Below are positions 10,283 through 20,456 of a stretch of 63,105 nucleotides of DNA, one piece after another. How positions within the stretch are numbered: position 1 is the stretch's first letter; each line of letters opens with the position of its first letter. Where the stretch lies: assembly GCF_002015075.1 (NCBI RefSeq), contig NZ_MUXZ01000012.1, forward strand, positions 1 through 63,105, in the 5' to 3' direction. Both the position numbers and the translations under genes were made by a program. The notes beneath the pieces are model-generated. The model had not been told where the DNA came from and made no database searches. It worked only from the letters and a program-made list of their open reading frames with translations. The DNA is from Canicola haemoglobinophilus. Its GTDB lineage: Bacteria > Pseudomonadota > Gammaproteobacteria > Enterobacterales > Pasteurellaceae.

Positions 10283-10747
10283 CTATTTAAACTTATAAAT
10301 AACCTGATTAGCCGATCCTCGCCAAATTAAGCTTGGATCGACTTTTTCTTGCTCAAACTTGCCATCAATTAAAACATCAATATAAGGCAACATTTTCTGT
10401 TGCAATTCATCAAGTTCGGACAATAAATAACCCGTCCATAACCAAATATCTTTATCAGGACATTCTCTCTTTACTCGCTGAACGAAGGGTAAAAGTGCGG
10501 TGACATTTTGCGGATGTAAAGGATCTCCGCCCGTTAGGCTCAAGCCTTGGCGGCAAATTCGAGTATCTTTTAAATCTCGAATAATTTGATCTTCCATTGC
10601 TTGATCAAATAACACGCCAGCCTTAAATGACCAACTTTTTTGGTTATAGCAACCTTTACAAGCATGAGAGCAACCGCTGACAAATAAAGTACAGCGAGTA
10701 CCTTCGCCATTTACGATATCAACAGGATAATATTGCAGATAATTCAT
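10283..10747 (-). CDS. nrdG: Anaerobic ribonucleotide reductase-activating protein
   Basis: 154 residues, a radical-SAM enzyme that generates the glycyl radical on NrdD under anaerobiosis. The CxxxCxxC cluster motif is C26-SHA-C30-KG-C33, and LTGGDPL follows as the SAM-binding GGE-like motif. The start at MNYLQYYPVDIVNGEG matches family N-termini; the ORF runs 15 codons further upstream across an uptake signal and is unlikely there. It lies 57 bp downstream of nrdD. Confidence 0.95.
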   Translation of the reverse strand: MNYLQYYPVDIVNGEGTRCTLFVSGCSHACKGCYNQKSWSFKAGVLFDQAMEDQIIRDLKDTRICRQGLSLTGGDPLHPQNVTALLPFVQRVKRECPDKDIWLWTGYLLSELDELQQKMLPYIDVLIDGKFEQEKVDPSLIWRGSANQVIYKFK

Positions 10748-10755
10748 TGTCAGAT

Positions 10756-10795
10756 AAAGTGCGGTCAAAAATGATAGGATTTTATACCGCACTTT
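10756..10795 (-). terminator. Inverted uptake-signal pair between nrdD and nrdG
   Basis: AAAGTGCGGT (10756-10765) and ACCGCACTTT (10786-10795) form a 10-bp stem around a 20-nt loop. Such opposed uptake-signal pairs often act as terminators in Haemophilus. This one sits inside the nrdD-nrdG unit and may lower nrdG expression relative to nrdD. It is not followed by a long T tract, so full termination is doubtful. Confidence 0.5.
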
Positions 10796-10803
10796 TCTCC
10801 CTT

Positions 10804-12930
10804 CTATAAATGTTTTACTCGGCGTTTAACTTCTTCTTGCTTTCCAGCATTAAATGGACGTGCATCTGGGCTGCCTAAATAACCACAAACACGGCGTGTT
10901 ACAGAAACTTTTTCGCTATCATGATTACCGCACTTAGGACAAGTAAAGCCCTTACTTGTGCAACTAAATTCACCGGTAAAGCCACATTCATAACATTCAT
11001 CAATCGGCGTATTCGTCCCATAATAAGGCACTCGTTCATAAGCATAATCCCAGACATCTTCTAGAGCTTTCAAATTATGCTGAATATTTGGATATTCGCC
11101 GTAACAAATAAATCCGCCGCTCGCTAAAGGCGGATAAGGCATTTCAAAATCCAATTTATCGTAAGGATTGACTTTCTTCTCCACATCTAAATGATAGCTG
11201 TTGGTGTAATAGCCTTTATCTGTAACGCCTTCAACTACGCCAAATTGCTTAGTATCTAAACGACAAAAACGATCACATAAGTTTTCGCTTGGCGTTGAAT
11301 ATAAACTAAAGGCATAGCCAGTTTCTTCTTTCCATTGTGCTACTTTCTCACTCAAGAAGCGTACAATTTCAATACCTTTTTCACGTAGTTGTACATCATC
11401 ATAAATATGCTTACCACCAAATAAAGCATTAATGGTTTCATGAATACCAATATAACCCAATGAAATAGAGGCTCTGCCGTTTTTAAAGATTTGTGCCACA
11501 TTATCATCAGCTTTCAAGCGAACACCACAAGCCCCTTCCATATATAAAATAGGCGCTACTCTTGCTTTGGTATTTTCCAAACGAGCAATTCTGGTCATTA
11601 ATGCTTTCTTAGCAATTTCTAACCGCTCTTTTAAAAGAGCATAAAATTGTTGCTCATCGCCTTTAGCTTCTAATGCAATGCGAGGTAAATTAAGGCTGAC
11701 TACACCTAAATTATTGCGTCCATCATGAATTAATTGGTTATTTTCTTCGTAAGCCCCTAAAAAACTGCGACAACCCATTGGTGCTTTAAAAGAACCTGTC
11801 ACTTCAACCACTCGTTCATAATTAAGAATATCTGGATACATACGTTTTGATGCACATTCTAAAGCCAGTTGCTTAATATCATAATTTGGATCTGCGGAAT
11901 GTTGATTGACCCCTTTTTTAATCGTAAAGACTAATTTCGGGAAAACAGGAGTTTTGTGATTTTTACCTAACCCACGAATACGATTACGCAAAATTGACTG
12001 CTGAATTAACCGCTCTTGCCAACTTGTGCCTAAGCCAAAACCAAAGGTCACAAAAGGCGTTTGTCCATTTGATGTATGCAAGGTATTTACTTCATATTCC
12101 AAAGATTGAAAGGCATCAAAACATTCTTTTTCAATTAAAGTGCGGGCGTAATTTTCGGCGTTTTTAATATGCCATTGTTGTGCGGTTTTAAGTAGTTTTT
12201 CGTAACTCAACTGAACATAAGGGGCAAGTACTTCATCAATACGATTAATGGTTGTGCCACCATAAATATGACTTGCTACTTGAGCAATAATTTGTGCTGT
12301 AACGGCAGTTGCGGTGCCAATAGATTTCGGTGGCTCAATTTCTGCATTCCCCATTTTAAAGCCTTGGCTTAACATTCCCTTTAAGTCCACCAACATACAG
12401 TTAAACATGGGGAAAAATGGAGCGTAATCTAAATCATGATAATGAATTTCACCTTTTTCATGTGCTTCAACTACATCTTTTGGCAGAATGTAGCGTTTAG
12501 CATAATGCTTAGCCACAATACCAGCTAACAAATCACGCTGAGTTGGAATGACCTTAGCATCTTTATTGGCGTTCTCATTTAATAATTCCACATTACTTTG
12601 CTCAATTAAGCCTTCGATTTCCTGAGTTAAATTGCTACGTTTTTCTCTGGCTAAATCACGATCATGACGATACTCAATATAAGCTCGTGCCACCTGTGGA
12701 TATTGGCTACTCATCAAATGATTTTCGACAATTTGTTGAATACGACTAATGTCAATTTCTTGCTGATGATGTGCAAAAATATCATCACAAACAAGTTGCC
12801 CCATTTTATGACAAAACATTTCATCTTGAATATTGACCGCACTTGCAGCTTTTTTGATAGCGTTGATGATGCGCTGTAGTTCAAAAGAAACTCGTGAACC
12901 ATCACGCTTAATGACGAAGAATGACCCCAT
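10804..12930 (-). CDS. nrdD: Anaerobic (class III) ribonucleoside-triphosphate reductase
   Basis: 708 residues. It reduces ribonucleoside triphosphates to deoxyribonucleotides without oxygen. An ATP-cone domain occupies about residues 1-95 (VIKRDGSRVSFELQRI). Near the C-terminus are two CxxC pairs (CYEC and CPKC) forming the zinc site, then RVCGYLG with the radical glycine. It is the first gene of nrdDG, behind tandem NrdR boxes and an FNR box. Confidence 0.97.
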   Translation of the reverse strand: MGSFFVIKRDGSRVSFELQRIINAIKKAASAVNIQDEMFCHKMGQLVCDDIFAHHQQEIDISRIQQIVENHLMSSQYPQVARAYIEYRHDRDLAREKRSNLTQEIEGLIEQSNVELLNENANKDAKVIPTQRDLLAGIVAKHYAKRYILPKDVVEAHEKGEIHYHDLDYAPFFPMFNCMLVDLKGMLSQGFKMGNAEIEPPKSIGTATAVTAQIIAQVASHIYGGTTINRIDEVLAPYVQLSYEKLLKTAQQWHIKNAENYARTLIEKECFDAFQSLEYEVNTLHTSNGQTPFVTFGFGLGTSWQERLIQQSILRNRIRGLGKNHKTPVFPKLVFTIKKGVNQHSADPNYDIKQLALECASKRMYPDILNYERVVEVTGSFKAPMGCRSFLGAYEENNQLIHDGRNNLGVVSLNLPRIALEAKGDEQQFYALLKERLEIAKKALMTRIARLENTKARVAPILYMEGACGVRLKADDNVAQIFKNGRASISLGYIGIHETINALFGGKHIYDDVQLREKGIEIVRFLSEKVAQWKEETGYAFSLYSTPSENLCDRFCRLDTKQFGVVEGVTDKGYYTNSYHLDVEKKVNPYDKLDFEMPYPPLASGGFICYGEYPNIQHNLKALEDVWDYAYERVPYYGTNTPIDECYECGFTGEFSCTSKGFTCPKCGNHDSEKVSVTRRVCGYLGSPDARPFNAGKQEEVKRRVKHL

Positions 12931-12969
12931 TTTGAATAACCTATATGTTGTGTTTGATAAAACCGAGCG

Positions 12970-13016
12970 ACACTATATATAGATATTTTATATATTTCAA
13001 CCACTATATATTGTGA
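12970..13016 (-). promoter_or_regulatory. Tandem NrdR boxes upstream of nrdD
   Basis: Two AT-rich 16-bp palindromic boxes, ACACTATATATAGATA (12970-12985) and CCACTATATATTGTGA (13001-13016), start exactly 31 bp apart. Paired NrdR boxes at three-helical-turn spacing are the known signature of NrdR repression of ribonucleotide reductase operons. They lie 40-86 bp upstream of the nrdD start. Confidence 0.85.
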
Positions 13017-13120
13017 TATTTGTCAGATTATTCCCCATAAAAAAACTATAAAAGTTTAATTTTATTAATAAAAATCACACTTCATTATTGAGAATAATTA
13101 TCAAATAAAAGTAATATTAT

Positions 13121-13134
13121 TTGATTTAAATCAA
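13121..13134 (-). promoter_or_regulatory. FNR box upstream of nrdD
   Basis: TTGATTTAAATCAA is a perfect match to the FNR consensus TTGAT-N4-ATCAA. It lies about 190 bp upstream of nrdD and past the 3' end of the neighbouring convergent-side gene, so nrdD is the likely target. Anaerobic activation of nrdDG by FNR is established in other gammaproteobacteria. Confidence 0.75.
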
Positions 13135-13223
13135 ATTAAAAACATAAAAAAATCCATCAACTCAAGGCTGACGGATAAATGTTATTCATTGCTCAATAAG
13201 CAAAATACTTTTGATTAAACCAA

Positions 13224-15013
13224 CTAAGTGCGGTTTATCAGTTGCCAACTTTTATCGCTGTTAATATGTAAATATTGTTGATGATGCTTATGCAAAGTAG
13301 AACGATGTCCCACACTAATTAATGTTGTACAAGGCAATTTTGCCAACAACAAGCGGTACATTGCATCTTCAAGCCCTTCATCCATACTTGATGTCGCCTC
13401 ATCAAGAAAAACAACCTTAGGTTTATGCAATAAAACTCGAGCAAAGGCTAAACGTTGCTGCTCGCCCAGAGATAACACTCTAGTCCAGTCATTTTCTATT
13501 TCAAGTTTATCAATAAGATGTGCCAAATGAACTTGTTGTAAAATATAGTTTACTTTATCAATCTCAACATCAACCGGAGCTAGTTCAGGGTAATAAAGCG
13601 CATCAATCAAACGCCCCTGCGGTAAATAAGCTTTTTGTGCTAAAAATAATGTTTCTTGTTGTGGACGATAAATTTTTCCTTCTGAGTAAGGCCATAATCT
13701 GCTGCGGTACGTAATAAAGTCGTCTTCCCAGCACCAGATTTACCTTGAATAAGCAAAGATGAACCTTGTTCAAGAGTTAAATTCAAATTTTTAATCAAGG
13801 TATTTCCATCAGGTGTATTAATATCTAAATGCTCAAATATAACCGAAGAAACATGGCTCTCAATATAGGTTTTAGATGGCTGGTTAGCGGCCTGAACTGC
13901 GCTATGAAATCCTGTAAGACGATCTAGTACTGCACGATAAGCAGCAAAATCATCATAGGAATTTCGATAAAAAGATAATGCAGATTGAACTTTACCAAAA
14001 GCTTGTGAAGTTTGAATTAAATCACCTAGCTTAATTTGTCCAGCAAAATAACGAGCGGCTTGAATAATAAATGGAAAAATAACAGAGACTTGCGATACCA
14101 CTAAGTTAAAACCAGATAGTTTCAAAGTGCGGTAAATTATTTGCCATAAATTACCAATAACTTTGTCAAATTGGCGTAGTAGCATTGATTTTTCCATATT
14201 TTCGCCACGATAAAAGGCAATACTTTCCGCATATTCTTTTAAACGAATTAAGGAATAACGGTAATTCGCATTTAAGCGCTCATTAGCAAAGTTTAATTGA
14301 ATTAATGGTCGCCCAATTCTAAAGGCAATCACACTACTTACTAATACATAGATAAAGACTAAAAATACCATCATATGTGGGATTTCATAGCCCATGATTT
14401 CCATAGGCCCGGATAAATCCCATAGAATAATGGTAAAAGCAACTAAAGAAACAGTTGAAGAAATCACACCAGTGGCAAAGGTCAAAGAATTAGAAATATA
14501 GGCATCAATATCTTGCTGAATACGTTGGTCAGGGTTATCCAACTGATTTTCTAAGTACTGCGTTTTATAATAGGACTGGTTGCCAGACCATTTATCTAAC
14601 ATTTCATTATTGAGCCAAATCCGCCATTTAATTTTAAAATGTTGAGAAATATAGTAAGTCAATAAAACATTAAACACATGCACCGCTGCTAAAAGCGAGA
14701 AAACTATCATTTGCTGCCAAAATCCTGCCACATTCATTTCTTGTAGTGCGTCATACATAGATTTATACCAATGAGAAAATAAAATATCTAACCGCACTGA
14801 CAACAAATTAAAAAAGACAATGACCCAAAAATAGCTAAGAGGTATAAGGCTGCGGCTTGGTGATAAATAACTTTGTGCCAATAACCAGAACTGATGTCCC
14901 CATCTCGTTGTTTTTGTTAAGAAATATAAAATTAAAGAGAAAACTAAGCTAGTTATCGCCAAACTTTTTGCGATCCAAAGCAATGAGGTAAAAAGTTCTT
15001 CTGACCAATTCAT
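13224..15013 (-). pseudogene. SbmA/YddA-type ABC transporter, broken by a one-base deletion
   Basis: The 5' part (down to 13640) encodes an N-terminal membrane domain with about six hydrophobic segments, then the start of an ABC domain with Walker A GKSGAGKTTLLRT. Just after this, near 13700, the frame is lost. The rest continues in another frame as WPYSEGKIYRPQQETLFLAQ, then LSLGEQQRLAFARVLLHKPKVVFLDEATSS (in two pieces here: signature LSLGEQQ, Walker B VVFLDEA). Restoring one G in GCAGCAG-ATTATGG would rejoin the two into a protein of about 595 residues. The family includes E. coli YddA and BacA-related exporters. The ATG at 15013 (MNWSEELF) is the likely start, although the frame is open slightly further. 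Confidence 0.85.
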
Positions 15014-15202
15014 TTTTGTTTTCAAAACCTCTTATAAAAGGATTAAATAAAATTCAATTTTGTTCAAATATTGTTAATAAAAACCATAACTTAATCAAGA
15101 AAAATGTGATAAATATGGCATTTTTTAGATTTTTATCGTTTTTTTAAAATAGAGATTGATATAATTCCAATTAGTTATTTTTTGATATTTAAAGAGGTTA
15201 AT

Positions 15203-16862
15203 ATGGGTGATATTGCTATCACAATTTGTATCTTAGCCCTGGTTGCAGTTGTTGGTCTGTGGATAGGGCATTGGAAAATACGAGGTGTCGGTTTAGGCAT
15301 CGGGGGGGGTATTATTTGGAGGGATTATTGTTGCTCATTTTATGAACCAAAATGGAATAAAATTGGACGCGCATACCCTACATTTTATTCAAGAGTTTGG
15401 TTTGATCCTATTTGTCTACACTATTGGTATTCAAGTGGGCCCAGGTTTTTTCGCATCCCTACGCTCTGCAGGCCTAAAACTTAATGGTTTAGCCGCATTA
15501 ATCGTTGCGCTTGGAGCCGTCAGTGTATTTGTTCTATATAAAGTTGCCGATGTGGATCTTGATATTATTCTCGGGATCTATTCAGGTGCGGTAACAAACA
15601 CCCCATCTTTAGGTGCTGGTCAACAAATTCTTACTGAATTAGGCGTAGAAAATGCTAATAGCACTATGGGTATGGCATATGCCATGGCCTATCCTTTCGG
15701 GATTTGCGGTATCTTACTTAGCATGTGGCTTATTCGTTTATTCTTTAAAATCAAAGTTGAAGAAGAAGATAAACAATTCCAAAAAGCGAGTGGGCAAGAT
15801 AAAGAAAGCTTGATGGCGATTAATGTCAGAGTCACTAACCCAAATTTGAATGGATTACGCTTAATCGAGATTCCTAGTTTTGATAATAAAGATGTCGTCT
15901 GCTCTCGCTTAAAACGCCAAGAAAATATTAGTGTCCCTAGTGCTGATACGGTAATCGTACTCGATGATGTATTACATTTAGTCGGTGAAATTAATGCGTT
16001 GAAAAAGATGAAATTAGTGATAGGTGAAGAAATTGACATGCCAATGGATCACCTAGCTGGAGATCTTCGTTCTGAACGCATTGTTGTGACTAACGAAAAA
16101 GTGCTTGGCAAACGTATTAAACACTTGGGAATCCATAAAAAATATGGGGTCGTGATTTCACGCCTAAATCGTTCTGGTGTAGAGTTAGTTCCAACAGCCA
16201 ATACCGTATTACAATTTGGTGATGTGCTACATATTGTAGGGGCAGGCGATACAATCGGGAATGTAACCTCAATTATCGGCAATGCTCAACAAAAACTACA
16301 ACAGGTTCAAATGTTGCCTGTCTTTATTGGAATTGGATTAGGTGTCCTATTAGGTTCAATCCCATTCTATGTTCCAGGATTCCCTGTAGCCTTAAAATTA
16401 GGTCTAGCAGGAGGTCCATTAGTGGTTTCGCTCATTCTTGCGCGTATTGGTAGCATCGGTAAGCTCTATTGGTTTCTGCCACCGAGTGCAAACCTAGCCT
16501 TACGTGAAATCGGTATTGTTTTATTCTTAGCGGTTGTGGGATTAAAATCTGGCGGCGGATTTGTGGATACTTTAGTCAATGGTCCCGGATTAGAATGGAT
16601 GGGATATGGTATGTTTATTACCTTCATTCCACTTATGATTACAGGCATCATAGCTCGCTTATACATGAAACTAAACTACCTCAGTTTATGTGGTTTACTT
16701 GCAGGTTCGATGACAGATCCTCCAGCACTTGCTTTTGCTAATGCAATTAAAGAGGATAGCGGTATTGCGGCTTTATCTTATGCAACAGTTTACCCACTTT
16801 CTATGTTCCTACGGATCATGTCGCCACAACTGCTTGCAATCCTACTTTGGACTGCAATGTAA
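15203..16862 (+). pseudogene. yidE: YidE/AspT-family transporter, frameshifted in a poly-G tract
   Basis: The frame opens at ATG 15203 (MGDIAITICILALVAVVGLW, RBS AGAGG) and is lost in a run of eight G at about 15302-15309. With seven G the reading would be GVGLGIGGVLFGGIIVAHF and continue in the frame of the 506-residue downstream ORF, giving about 552 residues, the usual YidE length. The family has two AspT/YbjL membrane halves with two TrkA-C domains between (about residues 205-380). An internal ATG at 15342 could give an N-terminally truncated product lacking the first helices. The substrate is unknown. Confidence 0.88.
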
Positions 16863-16879
16863 GAAATTATTACAGCATA

Positions 16880-16922
16880 AACCGCACTTTAAAGAGGATA
16901 AATAAAGTGCGGTTTGTTTTTG
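16880..16922 (+). terminator. Uptake-signal terminator after yidE-like gene
   Basis: AAACCGCACTTTA (16880-16892) pairs with TAAAGTGCGGTTT (16904-16916), followed by GTTTTTG. Two opposed uptake signals form the stem, a typical Haemophilus dual-use terminator. Confidence 0.85.
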
Positions 16923-16942
16923 TAAAGTTTTAAGGTGACAGC

Positions 16943-16970
16943 TTGAAAAAGCATATTTTTTCGGTATAAT
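16943..16970 (+). promoter_or_regulatory. rpmE promoter
   Basis: -35 TTGAAA at 16943-16948 and -10 TATAAT at 16965-16970 with a 16-bp spacer. The transcript would carry a leader of about 90 nt before rpmE with GC-rich segments; gammaproteobacterial L31 leaders can bind the protein for autoregulation, but I cannot confirm the fold by eye. Confidence 0.75.
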
Positions 16971-17068
16971 TTGCCACCTTACTAAATTGCCCTCGGGCGT
17001 AATATTAACAACACTCGGTGCCAAATTCAGTTTTGGAGAGCGGAGTGGCTTCAAATAGAGGTTTTCCT

Positions 17069-17281
17069 ATGAAACAAGGTATTCATCCTGAATATAAAGA
17101 AATTACTGCAACTTGCTCTTGCGGTAATGTAATCAAAACTCGCTCAACTGTGGGTAAAGACTTAAACTTGGACGTATGTGGCAACTGCCACCCATTCTAT
17201 ACTGGTAAACAACGTGTTGTTGATACTGGTGGTCGTGTAGAACGTTTCAACAAACGCTTCAACATTCCAAGTACAAAATAA
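17069..17281 (+). CDS. rpmE: 50S ribosomal protein L31
   Basis: 70 residues. The zinc-type L31 signature is present: C16-S-C18 and C37-x2-C40 in NLDVCGNCHPFYTGKQ. The start is MKQGIHPEYKEI, preceded by AGAGG; the frame stays open 17 codons upstream with no family similarity. It has its own promoter and terminator. Confidence 0.97.
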   Translation: MKQGIHPEYKEITATCSCGNVIKTRSTVGKDLNLDVCGNCHPFYTGKQRVVDTGGRVERFNKRFNIPSTK

Positions 17282-17290
17282 TCAAAAAGT

Positions 17291-17328
17291 AAAAAGAGTG
17301 GAGAACCTGATAATTCTCCACTCTTTTT
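17291..17328 (+). terminator. rpmE terminator
   Basis: A 15-bp near-perfect stem (17291-17305 with 17314-17328) with an A tract before it and a T tract after it. It can work in both directions and also closes mtnN from the other side. Confidence 0.9.
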
Positions 17329-17355
17329 TACTACCTAAGGTTGCAAACAAAATTG

Positions 17356-18048
17356 TTATGACAAACTTTGCAAAATATTCAAAACCATCTCTGAAGATTG
17401 TTTAGCTGCCAAAGGTAAAAACTCTTCAAAAGACATACTTGCCTCGCCATCTCCTGCATCAGAAATAGCTCGCACAACGACAAAAGGAATGTTGAATTTA
17501 TGGCATACTTGTGCAATTGCTGTTGCTTCCATTTCAATCGCGACAACCTCTGGGAAATCTGCTTTAATTTGAGTTAATTTTTCTGCACTATTAATAAAAC
17601 TATCACCAGAACAAATCAACCCAGAAGTCACATTAATCCCCTGTTGTTCAGCCACATTTGTCACAAGTGTGGTCAGTTTTGAATCAGAAATAAAGGCTGG
17701 AGGGCAAGCGGGCAATTGACCTTTCTCATAACCAAAAGCGGTCACATCCGCATCATGATAAATAGTCTGAGTAGAAACTACTATATCGCCCACTTTTAAA
17801 CCCGAAGAAACGCCACCTGCAGAACCCGTATTGATGAGCACATCTGGTTTAGCGATTTGCAATAATAAAGTTGCGCCCATTGCAGCAGCGACTTTACCAA
17901 TACCAGATTGCAATAAAGCGACCTCTTTCCCTTGAATTTGTCCTTGATAAATAGTGCAACCCGCAATCTCAAGCACTGTTTTATTTTCTATTAAACTGGC
18001 TAAAATCTCGACTTCTTGCGCCATGGCGCCGACAATACCCACTTTCAT
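17356..18048 (-). CDS. mtnN: 5'-methylthioadenosine/S-adenosylhomocysteine nucleosidase
   Basis: 230 residues. It cleaves methylthioadenosine and S-adenosylhomocysteine, feeding methionine salvage and AI-2 synthesis. It starts MKVGIVGAMAQEVEIL with the catalytic glutamate in the AMAQE motif. VVAIEMEATAIAQVC and VRAISDAGD (catalytic aspartate) are present. Its start overlaps the 3' end of the thioredoxin-fold gene upstream by four bases (ATGA), so the two are probably cotranscribed. Confidence 0.96.
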   Translation of the reverse strand: MKVGIVGAMAQEVEILASLIENKTVLEIAGCTIYQGQIQGKEVALLQSGIGKVAAAMGATLLLQIAKPDVLINTGSAGGVSSGLKVGDIVVSTQTIYHDADVTAFGYEKGQLPACPPAFISDSKLTTLVTNVAEQQGINVTSGLICSGDSFINSAEKLTQIKADFPEVVAIEMEATAIAQVCHKFNIPFVVVRAISDAGDGEASMSFEEFLPLAAKQSSEMVLNILQSLS

Positions 18049-18728
18049 TTCACACTCTCTAATTGAATTTTATGAATTAAAAAATCAAGTACCGCAAAAC
18101 TATAATCATCGTTATATAAAGTACTTGCAGTTAAGACATATTTACCATTAATAATCACATAAGGATAAGTAAATACACCATATTCTTCGGTCATTTTGAT
18201 TGCACCTAAAACACTTTCACGCACAGGAACTGAAGAATAAATTTTCTGAAATTGTTGTATATCAATTTCTTGTTCAGCTAACCAAGCTAGCAAATGACTA
18301 AATTGGGATAATTCTGTATAACGTTTTTTCTCCGCACTTTCAAATAGCAATTTATTTGATACATCCTCTGCTTGCATACTTTGTAGCGTATAAAAAATGT
18401 TAGCTGATACATTCGACTCTGCTGTGGCAACTGGATATTCTCTTAAAATAACTTTTTCTTGATTGAGTTGACTGTATAAATTCAATATGTCTTGTGCCGC
18501 TGAACAAACTCGACAATCATAATCAAAGAAAAATTGAATAAGCACTTTGCCATTTTTTAAAGCTGGCAAATAAAGTGGCGATTGATAAGAAAAATAGTCT
18601 TTGCCATCTTGAAACTCTGGTTGTTCCCATTCCTCTGTTGCATTTAGCGTAGGAAAGTCTCGCTCATTGTGAGCAAAAGCAAATGAGCTTATCAATAAAG
18701 AGAACAACAAATAAAAAGAATAGCGCAT
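18045..18728 (-). CDS. Exported thioredoxin-fold (DsbA-like) protein
   Basis: 227 residues. A signal peptide (about 1-19, ending SFAFA-HNE) is followed by a thioredoxin fold: QFFFDYDCRVC gives a CRVC active site near residues 74-77, and a cis-proline YPYVIINGKYV appears near 190. The arrangement is that of periplasmic DsbA-like oxidoreductases. The substrate is unknown. It is sandwiched between recJ (6 bp away) and mtnN (4-bp overlap), and another thioredoxin-fold gene, dsbC, sits on the other side of recJ. Confidence 0.75.
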   Translation of the reverse strand: MRYSFYLLFSLLISSFAFAHNERDFPTLNATEEWEQPEFQDGKDYFSYQSPLYLPALKNGKVLIQFFFDYDCRVCSAAQDILNLYSQLNQEKVILREYPVATAESNVSANIFYTLQSMQAEDVSNKLLFESAEKKRYTELSQFSHLLAWLAEQEIDIQQFQKIYSSVPVRESVLGAIKMTEEYGVFTYPYVIINGKYVLTASTLYNDDYSFAVLDFLIHKIQLESVK

Positions 18729-18734
18729 ATAACT

Positions 18735-20456
18735 TTAATGATCTAAAGGCTCAATATAATCTACCAACAATTGAATGTTACGATTTCCGCGAAACTCATT
18801 CACATCTAATTTATAGGCTAATTTTGCCTGTTTTATGGAAAAGTCCGGATAGTACGCTGTATCAATATTAAATGCAATGGCATCAAGTAAAGGTCCACCC
18901 CGTTTAGGTTCAACCATCATTTTTAAATGTTTTTCGCCCACAAGACGCTGCTGCAAAATAGTAAATTCACCATCAAAACTTGGCTCAGGAAATCCCTGTC
19001 CCCAAGGACCAGCTTGACGAAGTAATTCTGCAGTTTCTAAATTAAAAAATTCCGTTCCTAGCTGACCATCAGTCCAAATAATGCCTTGTAATTGATCTTC
19101 TTTTAGCCATTCTTCCACAGTTTGCACAAAGGCTTGCTGAAATTGTGTAAATAATTCCTCACGAATACTCAAACCAGCCGCCATGACATGACCACCAAAT
19201 TTTAAAATCATATCAGGATAGCGTGAATGAATACGCTCTAACACATCACGCATATGCAAGCCTTCGATAGAACGGGCAGAGCCCTTTAAAATCCCAGCTT
19301 GATCTTGTGCAAATGCGATAGTTGGGCGATGGAATTTATCTTTAATACGAGATGCCAAAATCCCCAGCACACCTTGATGCCAATCAGCCTGATATAATAC
19401 GATGCCAAGTGGAGGTTGATGAGAAAGTGCGGTCAAATTTCGGCAAATTTCTAAGGCTTCTAATTTCATGCCTTGTTCAATTTCTTTTCGTGTTTGGTTT
19501 AAGCTATCCAATTCAAAGGCCAAAGAGCGAGCACTTTGCATATCATCAGCTAATAACAACTCAACACCAACAGACATATTATCCAAACGTCCAGCGGCAT
19601 TTAATCTTGGTCCAATAGAAAAACCTAAATCAGAAGCCGTAAACTGGCTAATATTACGATTAGCAATTTCAGCTAAAGCACGAATCCCCGGTCGGCAATG
19701 TTCAGCGCGAATTCTCGCTAAACCTTGATAAGCTAAAATTCGATTGTTTTGGTCAAGAGGAACTACATCAGAAATAGTACCAAGTGCTACTAAATCTAAT
19801 AAATCGGTAAAATTTGGTTGAGTTTGTGCAGTAAAAACACCTAACCCACGCAATTTTGCCCGTAATGCCAACATGACATAAAAAGCAACGCCCACACCAG
19901 CAAGCGATTTGGAAGGAAATTCACATTGTGCAAGGTTTGGATTAACAATGGCATCTGCGCAAGGTAGCGTTTCTGGCGGTAAATGATGATCTGTGATCAA
20001 TACTTTCACCCCTAAATTTTTTAAGAACTCTACCCCTTCAAAAGAAGATACGCCATTGTCGACAGTAATTAACAACTCAACATTTTTTTCTAAGGCTAAT
20101 TTAGCCACATCAACACTTAAGCCATAACCCTGTTCAAAGCGATTAGGCACTAAATAATCAACATCAGTAAACCCTAGTTGACGTAGCGCAAGCACGGTAA
20201 GAGCGGTGCTTGTTGCACCATCTGCATCAAAATCGCCGACAATGACAATCTTCTGTTGTTTTTCTCGAGCTTGTAGCAATAAATCCACCGCACTTTCAAT
20301 GCCATGTAGCAAATGAGGGGCTAACATGGATTGCAAAGTGCGGTCTAATTGTTGTGAGTTTTGAATTTGACGAGCACGATAAATGCGATCTAATAAGGGG
20401 TGTTCACAAACCGGCTCCCCTTTAACAATATCGCGCTGCTGAATAAGCTTATTCAC
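18735..20456 (-). CDS. recJ: Single-stranded-DNA-specific exonuclease RecJ
   Basis: 573 residues, normal for RecJ, a 5'-3' exonuclease in recombination and mismatch repair. DHH-family motifs are clear: VIVGDFDADGATSTAL (motif I) near residue 75, ITDHHLPP (motif III), and GGHVMAAGLSI in the DHHA1 domain near 425. It overlaps the dsbC end by eight bases, so dsbC-recJ are likely translated in a coupled manner, a gene order also seen in E. coli. Confidence 0.96.
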   Translation of the reverse strand: MNKLIQQRDIVKGEPVCEHPLLDRIYRARQIQNSQQLDRTLQSMLAPHLLHGIESAVDLLLQAREKQQKIVIVGDFDADGATSTALTVLALRQLGFTDVDYLVPNRFEQGYGLSVDVAKLALEKNVELLITVDNGVSSFEGVEFLKNLGVKVLITDHHLPPETLPCADAIVNPNLAQCEFPSKSLAGVGVAFYVMLALRAKLRGLGVFTAQTQPNFTDLLDLVALGTISDVVPLDQNNRILAYQGLARIRAEHCRPGIRALAEIANRNISQFTASDLGFSIGPRLNAAGRLDNMSVGVELLLADDMQSARSLAFELDSLNQTRKEIEQGMKLEALEICRNLTALSHQPPLGIVLYQADWHQGVLGILASRIKDKFHRPTIAFAQDQAGILKGSARSIEGLHMRDVLERIHSRYPDMILKFGGHVMAAGLSIREELFTQFQQAFVQTVEEWLKEDQLQGIIWTDGQLGTEFFNLETAELLRQAGPWGQGFPEPSFDGEFTILQQRLVGEKHLKMMVEPKRGGPLLDAIAFNIDTAYYPDFSIKQAKLAYKLDVNEFRGNRNIQLLVDYIEPLDH

